DNA of 64,000 nt from Bradyrhizobium lablabi (GTDB taxonomy: Bacteria > Pseudomonadota > Alphaproteobacteria > Rhizobiales > Xanthobacteraceae). The stretch covers positions 176,652 through 240,651 of the forward strand of contig NZ_JAFCLN010000010.1 in NCBI RefSeq assembly GCF_018129385.1, written 5' to 3'. Position 1 is the stretch's first letter. Each line of letters begins with the position of its first letter. Position numbers and translations under genes: made by a program. Shown here piece by piece: positions 34,290 to 42,793 of the stretch. The notes under the pieces are model-generated. The model was given only the letters and a program-made list of their open reading frames with translations, did no database searches and was not told where the DNA came from.

Positions 34290-34885
34290 GAAGTTGTTCA
34301 AACACATCGCTCTGTCGGGCAAATCAGCAGAATCTCGTCAAGCCATCGACGCAAAAATATTTCACTTTCAAATTCTGAAAATCAGAATTATAACAGCGGC
34401 ACCTCATCCCCGAGGAGGGGCGTTGGCCGTCGCCACCACACGTTGGGATGAGATGCGGTGGACGCCCTTGTTCAGCAGACGACTGAACAAGGGCGTACGG
34501 CGAAGTCGTGTGGTCCTGGCGCCGCGACGCTGGCGCTAAGCTTGCGAGAATTTTTCGCAGGCGATGGTGACAACAAGCCCGCTCACCAGGGAGAGCGCGA
34601 TATAAGCCGTAAAGCCATTGCGCAGGGGATGTCGGAGTGTTCTCCGCTCACCTGTATGCTCGTGTGCATTTTTTTGTTGCGCAAGCAGCGCACACGAGAC
34701 CGCGGGTGCAGCGCGCACCCGGCATTCCCTGCTCCCTCTGTTTTTGAAGAGGGACAACGAGATTGGAAAACTCGGGCACATCGTGTCGCGAGAACGCCGC
34801 CGCGTATTCACTCGTCATCGTCCGCCTTGTGCGCAATTGCGCACTGGGGCGGACGATCCAGCATTCCAGAGACGTCAGTGATTGA
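34290..34885. repeat. Long non-coding repeat element, family F
   Basis: About 600 bases without a credible gene. I recall very similar sequence scattered through Bradyrhizobium genomes. Visible stems: AATTCTGA/TCAGAATT (34371-34389), CTCGTGTGC/GCACACGAG (34659-34698) and CGGGTGC/GCACCCG (34703-34721). The left part is AT-rich; the right part contains a T-run inside the loop of the second stem. Function unknown. Confidence 0.6.
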
Positions 34886-34972
34886 ATCGAGAGGCCGCGG
34901 CGTACTGGTTCCCCCGCCGGAGCCTGTCATCCGGCCGGCCAAAGGCCGGACCGGGTGGCGGGGGATGACGAC
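34886..34972. repeat. Palindromic repeat, family G
   Basis: Complementary segments CCCCCGCC and GGCGGGGG, with TCCGGCCGGCC and GGCCGGA inside, form a hairpin after a conserved lead-in GAGAGGCCGCGGCGTACTGG. It precedes the 3' end of the TetR gene. Confidence 0.65.
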
Positions 34973-34997
34973 CGTGGGTGACGCAACAACGCTCCCT

Positions 34998-35630
34998 CTA
35001 CTTCGCCTTCGCCTGGTACGCCGCCAAAAACATCCGTGTCGCGCTGTCGACCACGGCGCCGGCGCGCTCGGGCGACGGCGCAGGCGCGACCTGGAACACG
35101 AACGGCAGGAACAGCGAGGCCTTGCATACCTCGATGAATTGCGACGCAGCGAGCTGGCAGTCGTCGATCGCGAGATCGCCGGACTTCACATGCGCGGCAA
35201 GATAGTCGGCGAGGCGGCTGATGGTTTTTTGCAGCACATGTTCATAGAAGCGGCGGCCGACGTCGGGCATCCGCTCGGCGATCGCCATGACCGTGCGGAC
35301 CGCCGAGCCGCCGCTCGGCCGGCACAGGACCTGGATATAGGCGCGTCCGAACTCGCGCAGCGTGGTCTCGACATCGCGCGCCGGATCGAAATTGAAGGCG
35401 ATTTTGCCCTGCTCGAGCGACTCTTCCTCGACAATCGCCTCGAACAGGCGATTCTTGTCCGCGAAGTACACGTAGAGCGTGCCCTTGGAGACGCCGGCAG
35501 AACGCGCGATCTCGCCCATGCTGGCGCCGTCAAAGCCGAGATTCATGAATACCTTCCGTGCGCCGTCGAGGATCTGGCGGCGCTTGGAGGAATCTTCTTC
35601 GGTGGGTCTGATTGTATCGGCTGCAACCAT
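34998..35630 (-). CDS. TetR/AcrR family transcriptional regulator
   Basis: This 210-residue TetR regulator has the helix-turn-helix GASMGEIARSAGVSKGTLYVYFADK near residues 37-61, and its C-terminal domain resembles AcrR-type drug-responsive regulators. It is divergent from an EmrA/EmrB-like efflux pair, and the gap has a perfect operator-like palindrome. Repression of the pump, and of itself, is therefore likely. The frame opens at a TTG (35657); the ATG at 35630 is preferred. Confidence 0.9.
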   Translation of the reverse strand: MVAADTIRPTEEDSSKRRQILDGARKVFMNLGFDGASMGEIARSAGVSKGTLYVYFADKNRLFEAIVEEESLEQGKIAFNFDPARDVETTLREFGRAYIQVLCRPSGGSAVRTVMAIAERMPDVGRRFYEHVLQKTISRLADYLAAHVKSGDLAIDDCQLAASQFIEVCKASLFLPFVFQVAPAPSPERAGAVVDSATRMFLAAYQAKAK

Positions 35631-35714
35631 TGGTTTATCTTCGCGAACGATTTCCAAACTAGCGAACCTGTTTGAAGGAGTTTTGGCCCCTATGTTCGGC
35701 TCACAGAAATGTAT

Positions 35715-35737
35715 ATTGACCGAACGGTTCGGTCAAT
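35715..35737. promoter_or_regulatory. TetR-type operator between the regulator and the efflux genes
   Basis: Perfect 11-base arms ATTGACCGAAC and GTTCGGTCAAT with one spacer base. It lies 84 bases before the regulator start and 75 bases before the pump gene, a classical arrangement for a divergent autoregulated TetR system. Confidence 0.85.
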
Positions 35738-35812
35738 GATATTCGTTAGCGTACCCGGCTCGTGGCCGAACGGCCGCGCGTGTCCGCGTGCATTGATAAT
35801 GGGGAGGCCGTA

Positions 35813-37099
35813 ATGGCCGCAGCGAGAGATCAGGCCGCCCGCGTTGTGCGTTCGGCGGATGCGGAGGGCGAGGCGCACGAGCCGGCGAAGCTGGCGGAGC
35901 AGCTTCGCACCCACGTTGCGGAAGAGACCAGGCGCCAGGCTACCGAGGCGCCGGCCCAATCGCCCGACGCCAGGCCGGCGCCTCCGGCGGCAGATAGCCC
36001 CGCGCCAAAAGGTGGCCGCAAGAAATTCGTCATGATGGGCGTGCTCGCCCTGCTCGCGCTCGCCGCCGCCAGCTACGCCACTTACTACGTTCTGGTCGGC
36101 CGCTTCTATGTCTCGACCGACGACGCCTATGTCCGCGCCAACAACACCATGCTCGGTGCGCGCGTCGCCGGCCATATCGCCGCGATCCTTCCCGGCGACA
36201 ACACGGTGGTGCGCAAGGGTGACGTCGTCTACCGCATCGACGACGGCGACTATCGCATCGCGGTCGATTCTGCGCGCACCAGGATCGCGACCCAGCAGGC
36301 CACGGTGGATCGCATCGGCCGGCAGATCGTCGCGCAGGAGAGCGCGGTCGAGCAGTCGAAGGCGCAGCTCGTCTCCGCCGAAGCCGCGCTGAAACGCGCC
36401 GGGCTGGATTTCGAGCGCCAGCAGCAGCTCTCCACCAAAGGCTTTGCCTCGCGCGCCACCTTCGAAGTGTCCGAGGCCGGCCGCGATCAGGGCGTCGCCG
36501 CGGTGAAGGCGGCGCAGGCCGCCTATGACGCCGCGCGCGACAATGTCGAGGTAACGAAGGCGCAGCAGGCCGAGGCCCGCGCGCAACTCGCGGAATTGCA
36601 GACCGTGCTCGCCAAGGCCGAGCGCGATCTCGACTTCACCTTCGTGCGCGCGCCGGTCGACGGCACTTTCTCCAATCGCCTCGTCAATCTCGGCGACATG
36701 ATCCAGGCCGGCCAGCGGCTCGGCAACATCGTGCCGCTCGATGAGGTCTTCATCGACGCCAATTACAAAGAGACGCAGCTCAAGCGCATTCGTCCCGGCC
36801 AGCCGGTGACGATCAAGGTCGACGCCTACGGCTTCCGCAAGTTCAAGGGCGTGGTCGACAGCCTTTCGGCGGGCGCCGGATCGGTGTTCACGCTGCTGCC
36901 GCCTGATAACGCGACCGGCAATTTCACCAAGATCGTGCAGCGCGTGCCGGTGCGCATCCGCGTGCCCAAGAGCGTGGCGAAACAGAACCTGCTGCGCGCC
37001 GGCATGTCGGTCTACACCACGGTCGACACTCGCGAAGGCGCGCATGACGCCGATGACGAGGCCGATCTCGATTCACCCGGGATGACGCACCCGAAATAA
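35813..37099 (+). CDS. HlyD/EmrA family efflux periplasmic adaptor
   Basis: This 428-residue membrane-fusion protein has an acidic, proline/alanine-rich N-terminal cytoplasmic stretch of about 70 residues, one membrane helix near 74-95, and then the biotinyl-lipoyl-like domain (VSTDDAYVRANNTMLGARVAGH near 101-122). A long alpha-helical hairpin rich in Ala/Gln follows, and the barrel domain carries FVRAPVDGTFSNRLVNLGD. It links the inner-membrane pump to an outer-membrane channel. GGGGAGG lies five bases before the ATG. Controlled by the adjacent TetR, by inference. Confidence 0.92.
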   Translation: MAAARDQAARVVRSADAEGEAHEPAKLAEQLRTHVAEETRRQATEAPAQSPDARPAPPAADSPAPKGGRKKFVMMGVLALLALAAASYATYYVLVGRFYVSTDDAYVRANNTMLGARVAGHIAAILPGDNTVVRKGDVVYRIDDGDYRIAVDSARTRIATQQATVDRIGRQIVAQESAVEQSKAQLVSAEAALKRAGLDFERQQQLSTKGFASRATFEVSEAGRDQGVAAVKAAQAAYDAARDNVEVTKAQQAEARAQLAELQTVLAKAERDLDFTFVRAPVDGTFSNRLVNLGDMIQAGQRLGNIVPLDEVFIDANYKETQLKRIRPGQPVTIKVDAYGFRKFKGVVDSLSAGAGSVFTLLPPDNATGNFTKIVQRVPVRIRVPKSVAKQNLLRAGMSVYTTVDTREGAHDADDEADLDSPGMTHPK

Positions 37100-37139
37100 T
37101 TCTGGCTTCGGGTGAAAGCCCGATCGATCCGAGCAGATC

Positions 37140-38732
37140 ATGGCCGACGCCACCACCGCTCCGCCAGAGATGATGAACCCCGCAGCCGCGGATGAACGCA
37201 TTCCGCCGAGGCGGCTGTTCGCGTTCCTCATCATGGTGTTCGGGATGTTCATGTCGATCCTGGACATCCAGATCGTCTCGGCTTCGCTCAACGAAATCCA
37301 GGCCGGCTTGTCTGCGAGCCAGAGCGAAGTGTCGTGGGTGCAAACGTCCTACCTGATCGCCGAGGTGATCGCGATCCCGCTGTCGGGCTTCATGTCGCGC
37401 GCGCTCGGCACGCGGCTGCTGTTCGCCATCTCCGCCTCCGGCTTCACCATCGCGAGCTTCTTCTGCGGCTTCGCCTCGACGCTGGAGCAGATGATCATCT
37501 GGCGCGCCATCCAGGGATTTCTGGGCGCCGGCATGATTCCGACGGTGTTCGCCTCGGCCTACACCGTGTTCCCGCGCTCGAAATTCTACATCGTCGGCCC
37601 CATCATCGGACTTGTTGCGACGCTGGCGCCGACCATCGGGCCGACCGTCGGCGGCATCATCACCGACTGGATGTCGTGGCACTGGCTGTTCTTCATCAAC
37701 ATCGTGCCCGGCATCGGCATCACCATCGGCGTGCTGATCCTGTGCGATTTCGACCGGCCGGACTTCAAGCTGCTCGAGCATTTCGACTGGTGGGGCCTCT
37801 TGTTCATGGCGCTCTTCCTCGGCACGCTGGAATACGTGCTGGAGGAGGGGCCGCGCTATGAATGGCTACAGGACACCTCGATCGCGGTCTGCGCTGCGAT
37901 CTGCGCGGTGTCGGCGATTGCCTTCTTCTGGCGCGTGTTCACGGCGCGGGAGCCGATCGTCGACCTCACGACGTTTGCCGATCGCAATTTCGGCATCGGC
38001 TGCCTGATCGCGCTGTTCATCGGCGTCGGCCTCTACGGCCTGACCTACATGTATCCGCGCTATCTCGCCGAGGTGCGCGGCTACAGCGCACTGATGATCG
38101 GCGAGACCATGTTCGTTTCCGGCATCACCATGTTCCTGGTCGCGCCCATCATCGGGCGGCTGATGACGGTGATCGACATGCGATGGATCATCGCTTTCGG
38201 CCTCGTTACCTTCGCGATCGGCTCTTACCAGATGACCTGGATCACGAAAGACTACGATTTCTGGGAGCTGTTCGTCCCGCAAGTGCTGCGCGGCATCGGC
38301 ATGATGTGCGCGATGGTCCCGACCAACACCATTGCACTGGGAACGCTGCCGCCGGAGCGGGTGAAGAACGCCTCCGGCCTGTTCAACCTGATGCGCAATC
38401 TCGGCGGCGCGATCGGGCTTGCGGTCATCAACCAGGTGCTGAACGAGCGCACCGACCTGCACATCGCGCGGCTGCACGAACGGGTGAACTGGGGCAACGC
38501 GTCAGCGGTCGAGACGCTCAACAACTTCTCCCAGCGCATGCAAGGCATGGGCGATTCCGCATTGATGGCGCTGAAGCAGCTCTCCCAGATCGTGCACCGG
38601 CAGGCCGCCGTGATGGGCTATGGCGACGCCTTCTTCCTGCTGACGATTTTCTATCTCGGCCTCAGCGTGCTGGTGCTGTTCCTGCACAAGCCGTCCGCCG
38701 CGGCGCTCGGCGGGGCGACCAGCGATCACTAA
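37140..38732 (+). CDS. DHA2 family (EmrB/QacA-type) MFS drug transporter
   Basis: This 530-residue, 14-helix drug:H+ antiporter has motif C-like MSILDIQIVSASLNEIQAGL near residues 38-57, LIAEVIAIPLSGFMSRALGTR near 73-93, and GPTVGGIITDWMSWHWLFFIN near 161-181. It pairs with the upstream adaptor to export drugs across both membranes. The 3' end overlaps the convergent carbamoyltransferase gene by four bases, so read-through or collision of transcription is possible. Confidence 0.93.
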   Translation: MADATTAPPEMMNPAAADERIPPRRLFAFLIMVFGMFMSILDIQIVSASLNEIQAGLSASQSEVSWVQTSYLIAEVIAIPLSGFMSRALGTRLLFAISASGFTIASFFCGFASTLEQMIIWRAIQGFLGAGMIPTVFASAYTVFPRSKFYIVGPIIGLVATLAPTIGPTVGGIITDWMSWHWLFFINIVPGIGITIGVLILCDFDRPDFKLLEHFDWWGLLFMALFLGTLEYVLEEGPRYEWLQDTSIAVCAAICAVSAIAFFWRVFTAREPIVDLTTFADRNFGIGCLIALFIGVGLYGLTYMYPRYLAEVRGYSALMIGETMFVSGITMFLVAPIIGRLMTVIDMRWIIAFGLVTFAIGSYQMTWITKDYDFWELFVPQVLRGIGMMCAMVPTNTIALGTLPPERVKNASGLFNLMRNLGGAIGLAVINQVLNERTDLHIARLHERVNWGNASAVETLNNFSQRMQGMGDSALMALKQLSQIVHRQAAVMGYGDAFFLLTIFYLGLSVLVLFLHKPSAAALGGATSDH

Positions 38733-40558
38733 TCCGCTTCGAACGCTGAACTGTAGTCCAGCTTGAGGGAAGGATCCTGCTCCGACTTGCGCATCACGCA
38801 ATTGCCGACCACCAACAGATCGAGCTCGTTGCCCATGAAGCAGCGGAAGGCGTCTTCCGGCGTGCAGACGATCGGCTCGCCGCGCACGTTGAAGCTGGTG
38901 TTCACCAGCACCGGGCAGCCGGTGAGCTGCTTAAAGCGGCCGAGCAGCCGGTGAAACAGCGGATTGGTCTCGCGGTGCACCGTCTGAACGCGGGCCGAGT
39001 AGTCGACATGCGTCACCGCCGGAATCTCGGAGCGCGCGATGTTGAGCTTGTCGATGCCGAACAGCGCCTGCTCCTCGGTGGTCATCTGCCGCCGCTTGTC
39101 GCCGCGCACGTCGGCGACGATCAGCATGTAAGGGCTGTCGGACGACAGATCGAACCAGTCGGCCACGTCCTCGCGCAGCACGGCGGGCGCAAAGGGACGA
39201 AAGCTCTCGCGGTACTTGACCTTGAGATTGAGATTCTTCTGCATCGCCGGCGAGCGCGCATCGCCAAGGATCGAGCGGGCGCCGAGCGAGCGCGGGCCGA
39301 ATTCCATCCGGCCCTGGAACCAGCCGATCGCCTGCTGGTCGGCAAGCGCCTGCGCGGTCGCATCGATCATGCCGGCTTCATCGAGCACGGTGAATTTGGC
39401 TCCGGCCTGCTTCAGTCGTTGCTCGATGTCGGCCTGCTCGTAGCGCGGACCGAGATAGGCGCCGGTCATGCCATCGGCGCCGTTGGTCGTGCGCGGCTGG
39501 TTCAGAAAGCCGTGATAGGCGGACAGCGCCGCGCCCACCGCGCCGCCGGCGTCGCCCGCCGCCGGCTGGATCCAGATGTTGTCGAAGTGTCCGTCGCGCA
39601 AAATCTTGCCGTTGGCGACGCAGTTGAGCGCCACGCCGCCGGCAAGGCAAAGGTTCCGCGAGTTCGTCTGCTTGGCGAGGCTGCGCGTCATCCGCAGCAC
39701 CGTCTCTTCCAGCACCGCCTGGATCGACGCGGCAACATCCATGTGGAACGGCGTCAGCAACTGGTCGGGGCTGCGCACCGGCTGACCGAACAGCTTTGCG
39801 AACCGGTCGTTGGTCATGGTGAAGCCGGTGCAATAGTCAAAGTACGACATATCCAGCCGGAACGAGCCGTCCGGCTTCAAGTCGATCAAATTGTCGAGGA
39901 TGAGCTTTGCGTATTTCGGCTCCCCATAGGGCGCCAGCCCCATCACCTTGTATTCGCCGGAGTTGACCTTGAAGCCGGTGTAGTAGGTGGCGGCCGAATA
40001 CAGCAGCCCCAGCGAATGCGGGAAGTGGATCTCCTGGAAAATCTCCAGCTTGCTGCCGTCGCCGACCGCTGCCGACGTCGTCGCCCACTCGCCGACGCCG
40101 TCCATCGTCAGCACCGCCGCGCTCTCGTACGGCGAGGGATAGAACGCCGACGCAGCATGGCTAAGATGATGTTCGCAGAACAGCAGCCGTTCGCGATCGA
40201 ACGTCTCGGTGAGCGTCTTGAGCTCGCTGGTCAACAGGCTCTTCTGGAACAGCTTCTCCTTCAGCCACAGCGGGATCGACATCTTGAACGAGGCAAACCC
40301 GCGCGGCGCCATCGCGACGTATGTCTCCAGCAGCCGCTCGAATTTCAGGAACGGCTTGTCGTAGAACACGACGTGATCGAGTTCCTCCGCCGCAATCCCG
40401 GCTTCCGCGAGGCAATAGGCGATCGCATGATGCGGAAAGCCCGGGTCGTGCTTCTTCCGCGTAAAGCGCTCCTCCTGCGCCGCCGCAACGATGCGGCCGT
40501 CCTCGATCAGCGCGGCGGCACTGTCGTGGTAGAAGGCGGAAATGCCGAGGATGCGCAT
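38729..40558 (-). CDS. NodU/CmcH family O-carbamoyltransferase
   Basis: This 609-residue carbamoyltransferase moves a carbamoyl group from carbamoyl phosphate, through a carbamoyl-AMP intermediate, to a hydroxyl group. The N-terminal Kae1-like domain holds ISAFYHDSAAAL near the start, HHLSHAASAF near 128-137 and LTMDGVGEWA. NSGEYKVMGLAPYGEP and AGGVALNC follow. The C-terminal domain has MEFGPRSLGARSIL near 419-432 and NTSFNVRGEPIVCTPEDAF near 559. The family modifies Nod factors, antibiotics and saxitoxin. No Nod genes are present here, so the acceptor is unknown; an exported polysaccharide or lipid is plausible. Confidence 0.93.
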   Translation of the reverse strand: MRILGISAFYHDSAAALIEDGRIVAAAQEERFTRKKHDPGFPHHAIAYCLAEAGIAAEELDHVVFYDKPFLKFERLLETYVAMAPRGFASFKMSIPLWLKEKLFQKSLLTSELKTLTETFDRERLLFCEHHLSHAASAFYPSPYESAAVLTMDGVGEWATTSAAVGDGSKLEIFQEIHFPHSLGLLYSAATYYTGFKVNSGEYKVMGLAPYGEPKYAKLILDNLIDLKPDGSFRLDMSYFDYCTGFTMTNDRFAKLFGQPVRSPDQLLTPFHMDVAASIQAVLEETVLRMTRSLAKQTNSRNLCLAGGVALNCVANGKILRDGHFDNIWIQPAAGDAGGAVGAALSAYHGFLNQPRTTNGADGMTGAYLGPRYEQADIEQRLKQAGAKFTVLDEAGMIDATAQALADQQAIGWFQGRMEFGPRSLGARSILGDARSPAMQKNLNLKVKYRESFRPFAPAVLREDVADWFDLSSDSPYMLIVADVRGDKRRQMTTEEQALFGIDKLNIARSEIPAVTHVDYSARVQTVHRETNPLFHRLLGRFKQLTGCPVLVNTSFNVRGEPIVCTPEDAFRCFMGNELDLLVVGNCVMRKSEQDPSLKLDYSSAFEAD

Positions 40559-40561
40559 CGT

Positions 40562-40711
40562 CTAGAACAGGGTGTAGATGAACGGCGCGATTGCCGAGCC
40601 CTTGGTGAGCACCACCAGGCCGCCGAACACCACCATCATGATCAGGATCGGCAGCAGCCAGAATTTCTTCCGCACGCGCATGAAGCGCCAAAGCTCTTTC
40701 AGGAAATCCAT
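40562..40711 (-). CDS. DUF5989 small membrane protein (49 residues)
   Basis: A 49-residue protein, easily missed because of its size. It begins MDFLKELWRFMRVRKKFW and ends with IAPFIYTLF, with a single membrane helix between. This matches DUF5989, small proteins repeatedly found beside NodU-type carbamoyltransferases. Its stop lies three bases before the carbamoyltransferase start, so the genes are clearly co-transcribed. GAGAG lies seven bases before the ATG. A role as a membrane anchor for the enzyme is inferred. Confidence 0.88.
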   Translation of the reverse strand: MDFLKELWRFMRVRKKFWLLPILIMMVVFGGLVVLTKGSAIAPFIYTLF

Positions 40712-40774
40712 TACTTGCTCTCTCAAATCCGTTGCTTGATGCGCGATCCCCAGAACGACCCCAGGGACCGCGCG

Positions 40775-41215
40775 TTAGAACTGATCCTTCATCGTCTCGG
40801 GCGAAGGGCCGGGCGGCGTTCGCACGATCCAGTAGCTGTCGGCATCGGGCTCTCGCTTGAGGCGCAGCAGGTCCTTGCCCATCGCGCGCATCACAAGACC
40901 GGTCGGCAGCACGGTGCCGAAGAACAGCAGCGCCATGATGATCGGGTTGACGATCTTGTGCAGCAGCAGCCCGAATTTCAGCCAGATTCGATTCAGCGGA
41001 TTGAGGACCGCCGGGCGAACCAGCGCGGCTATCAGGAACAGTGCGGCCAGCGTGCCGGTCCACGGCCAGATGCGTCCGACGTGCCAGGCATTGAGCAGGC
41101 TCAAAAGTGCAAACGCGCCCGCCATCACGAACCCGAACGAGCGATCGGATCCCGCAACGATCTTCTCCTCGCGGGAAAACACCTCGTGCGTCGTCGATTT
41201 CGCCTGATCTGCCAC
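40775..41215 (-). CDS. SxtJ family membrane protein
   Basis: This 146-residue protein has a basic/acidic N-terminus, three or more hydrophobic helices (FGFVMAGAFALLSLLNAW near 28-45, WTGTLAALFLIAALVRPAVL near 51-70, then IVNPIIMALLFFGTVLPTGLV) and a charged C-terminus. It matches SxtJ-like proteins encoded next to carbamoyltransferases, as in the cyanobacterial saxitoxin cluster. Function unknown. The GTG at 41215 has AGGGA eight bases upstream; the ORF extends 150 bases further into the divergent gap without similarity. Confidence 0.82.
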   Translation of the reverse strand: MADQAKSTTHEVFSREEKIVAGSDRSFGFVMAGAFALLSLLNAWHVGRIWPWTGTLAALFLIAALVRPAVLNPLNRIWLKFGLLLHKIVNPIIMALLFFGTVLPTGLVMRAMGKDLLRLKREPDADSYWIVRTPPGPSPETMKDQF

Positions 41216-41325
41216 CAATTTATCCCTGACTTGCGCCCCGTCGGAACAGGCCGGATTGCCCGCGGCCGTCCCTTTCGATCCCGAGGCTTTTATGCTTTGC
41301 AGTCGCCTCAGGGAAGCCCCAAACG

Positions 41326-42501
41326 ATGACCCTGGGTGGGCCGGAAGGTATGTCTGAAACTGCAAAAAAGGACGGGTGGAGGCGCTATTTCACCGTGCGG
41401 CGCGCCCTCGCCAATACGGCCCTTGTCGTCTATTGCCTCGTCCTGTTCCTCATCTTCGATTTCGCCTGGTCGAGCCTCACCATGGGCGAGGAGAAGGAAC
41501 GCTCGGCGCGGATCGCGAACCCGGCCTATGACCACGGATTTGCCCCCAATTTCGACGGTCATGATGTCTGGGGCGAGGTGCGCTACCGGCTGATCACCAA
41601 CAGCCTCGGCTTCAAGGATTCTTCCGCCCGCAACGTGCCGATGAAGGCGTCCACACGGCGTATCCTCGTGATCGGCGATTCCTTTGCCGAAGGGATCGGC
41701 ATGACCTATGAGGACTCCTTCGCCGGCCTGCTCGATCAGGCCGGGCAACAGCGCCGTGACAAGATCGAGTTCCTCAATGCCGGCGTCGCGTCCTACTCGC
41801 CGAGCATCTACTACAAGAAGATCAAATATCTGCTCGACAGCGGCTTGCAGTTCGGCGAGGTCGTGCTGTTCTCCGATCCGTCCGACGTGACTGATGAAGC
41901 GAATTCCTATTTCTGCATCGATGACGACCCGAAATATCGCCAATACTGCACGAATGCGGAAGGCTCCAGGCAGGCGGTGGCGGCGGATCCGAAAAAGCCC
42001 AATTTTCTGATCGATCGCTTCGTGATCACCAACCGCATCCGTATCGCCATCAAACGATGGACGCAGTCGCTGTCCGGCAACCGCAAGATCGCGCTCAGCA
42101 CCGATTACGCGCGGATCGGCTGGACCAACCCGCGGGCCGAGCCCGGTAATAGCTATCGGCCGCTCGGCATCGATGGAGGGATCGCGCGTTCGGTGCAGAA
42201 CATGCGGGCGTTATCCGACCTGCTGGCGGAACGAAAAATCCCGCTCACCATCGTGGTCTACCCCTGGGCGCAGCAGATCGCGCAAGGCGATCGCAACAGC
42301 CGGCAGGTCTCGCTCTGGCGCGAATTCTGTGAGGGACGCTGCAAGGCATTCATCGACCTGTTTCCGGTGTTCTTCGCGCAAGCCGATGCCGACAAGAACT
42401 GGTACGAGCGCCTCTACATCGTCGGCGACGATCATTTTTCGGCCGCGGGCAACCGGCTGGTGTTCGAGGAAGTCGCAAAGCGACTGTTCTCAAAACCGTG
42501 A
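41326..42501 (+). CDS. SGNH/GDSL hydrolase-like protein with membrane anchor
   Basis: This 391-residue protein has an N-terminal signal-anchor helix (TALVVYCLVLFLIFDFAW near 31-48) and an SGNH-hydrolase fold. Block I is RILVIGDSFAEGIGM near 110-124, and the final block has VGDDHFSAAGNRL near 369-381, giving the Asp/His pair. It probably acts in the periplasm as an esterase or acetyltransferase on a glycan or lipid. AGGGAAG lies nine bases before the ATG at 41326; a second ATG eight codons later is possible. It is divergent from the carbamoyltransferase operon across a 110-base gap. Confidence 0.82.
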   Translation: MTLGGPEGMSETAKKDGWRRYFTVRRALANTALVVYCLVLFLIFDFAWSSLTMGEEKERSARIANPAYDHGFAPNFDGHDVWGEVRYRLITNSLGFKDSSARNVPMKASTRRILVIGDSFAEGIGMTYEDSFAGLLDQAGQQRRDKIEFLNAGVASYSPSIYYKKIKYLLDSGLQFGEVVLFSDPSDVTDEANSYFCIDDDPKYRQYCTNAEGSRQAVAADPKKPNFLIDRFVITNRIRIAIKRWTQSLSGNRKIALSTDYARIGWTNPRAEPGNSYRPLGIDGGIARSVQNMRALSDLLAERKIPLTIVVYPWAQQIAQGDRNSRQVSLWREFCEGRCKAFIDLFPVFFAQADADKNWYERLYIVGDDHFSAAGNRLVFEEVAKRLFSKP

Positions 42502-42503
42502 TG

Positions 42504-42532
42504 TTGCAAATCACGCCCGATGCATTTATAAG
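42504..42532 (+). promoter_or_regulatory. Promoter for the leader ORF and ABC-MATE exporter genes
   Basis: TTGCAA (42504-42509) and TATAAG (42527-42532) are spaced exactly 17 bases apart, close to the sigma-70 consensus. It starts immediately after the SGNH gene stop and gives a short 5' UTR before the leader ORF. Confidence 0.6.
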
Positions 42533-42565
42533 CAGCGCATTGTCGCTCGAACCGGGGAGATTTGC

Positions 42566-42634
42566 ATGATTTCGATGTATTCGCAGATCGTACGCCCGCG
42601 TTCGATGCTTTCGCTGGGCACCTGCGCTTTCTGA
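42566..42634 (+). CDS. Candidate 22-residue leader peptide upstream of the ABC/MATE exporters
   Basis: A 22-codon ORF beginning MISMYSQIVRPRS and ending LGTCAF. GGGGAGA lies five bases before its ATG, a better ribosome site than those of most genes in the window. A near-consensus promoter lies just upstream. Downstream are a 7-bp hairpin and then a hairpin covering the ribosome site of the exporter gene. This arrangement fits translation-dependent attenuation, as in antibiotic-induced leader peptides, but the peptide matches none I know. Confidence 0.5.
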   Translation: MISMYSQIVRPRSMLSLGTCAF

Positions 42635-42654
42635 GCGCCACCTCCGCCAGCATC

Positions 42655-42676
42655 GATCGGGCCTGACGTCCCGATC
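42655..42676 (+). promoter_or_regulatory. Hairpin after the leader ORF
   Basis: GATCGGG and CCCGATC form a perfect 7-bp stem with an 8-base loop, 20 bases after the leader stop. A T-rich run (42701-42709) follows later. It could be an attenuator or an anti-terminator arm. Confidence 0.5.
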
Positions 42677-42759
42677 CCCAAGCTTCCCAACGAGTTAGCT
42701 TCCTTTTTTCAACGACGCGTGCGCTCGCCCCGCGGCGGCCCTGCGCCCCTCAGATGGAG

Positions 42760-42785
42760 CCGGACTGCGCGGAAAGCGTAGCCGG
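42760..42785 (+). promoter_or_regulatory. Hairpin overlapping the ribosome site of the ABC exporter gene
   Basis: CCGGACTGCGC pairs with GCGTAGCCGG (ten pairs, one bulge, one G-T) around loop GGAAA. It ends eight bases before the ATG and covers part of the candidate Shine-Dalgarno GGATGA. Confidence 0.5.
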
Positions 42786-42793
42786 ATGACGCC

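Noticed and set aside
34458..35675. 405-codon open frame on the plus strand
   Set aside because: It spans the non-coding repeats and then runs antisense to the TetR gene.
38729..40558. Nodulation gene nodU
   Set aside because: The family is right, but no nod box, nodABC or other symbiosis genes are near and the DUF5989/SxtJ partners point to another role, so the symbol was not used.
38951..41329. 792-codon open frame on the plus strand opposite the carbamoyltransferase operon
   Set aside because: It is antisense to three clear genes, rich in Arg/His/Gln as expected of a reversed GC-rich reading frame, and shows no recognisable motif.
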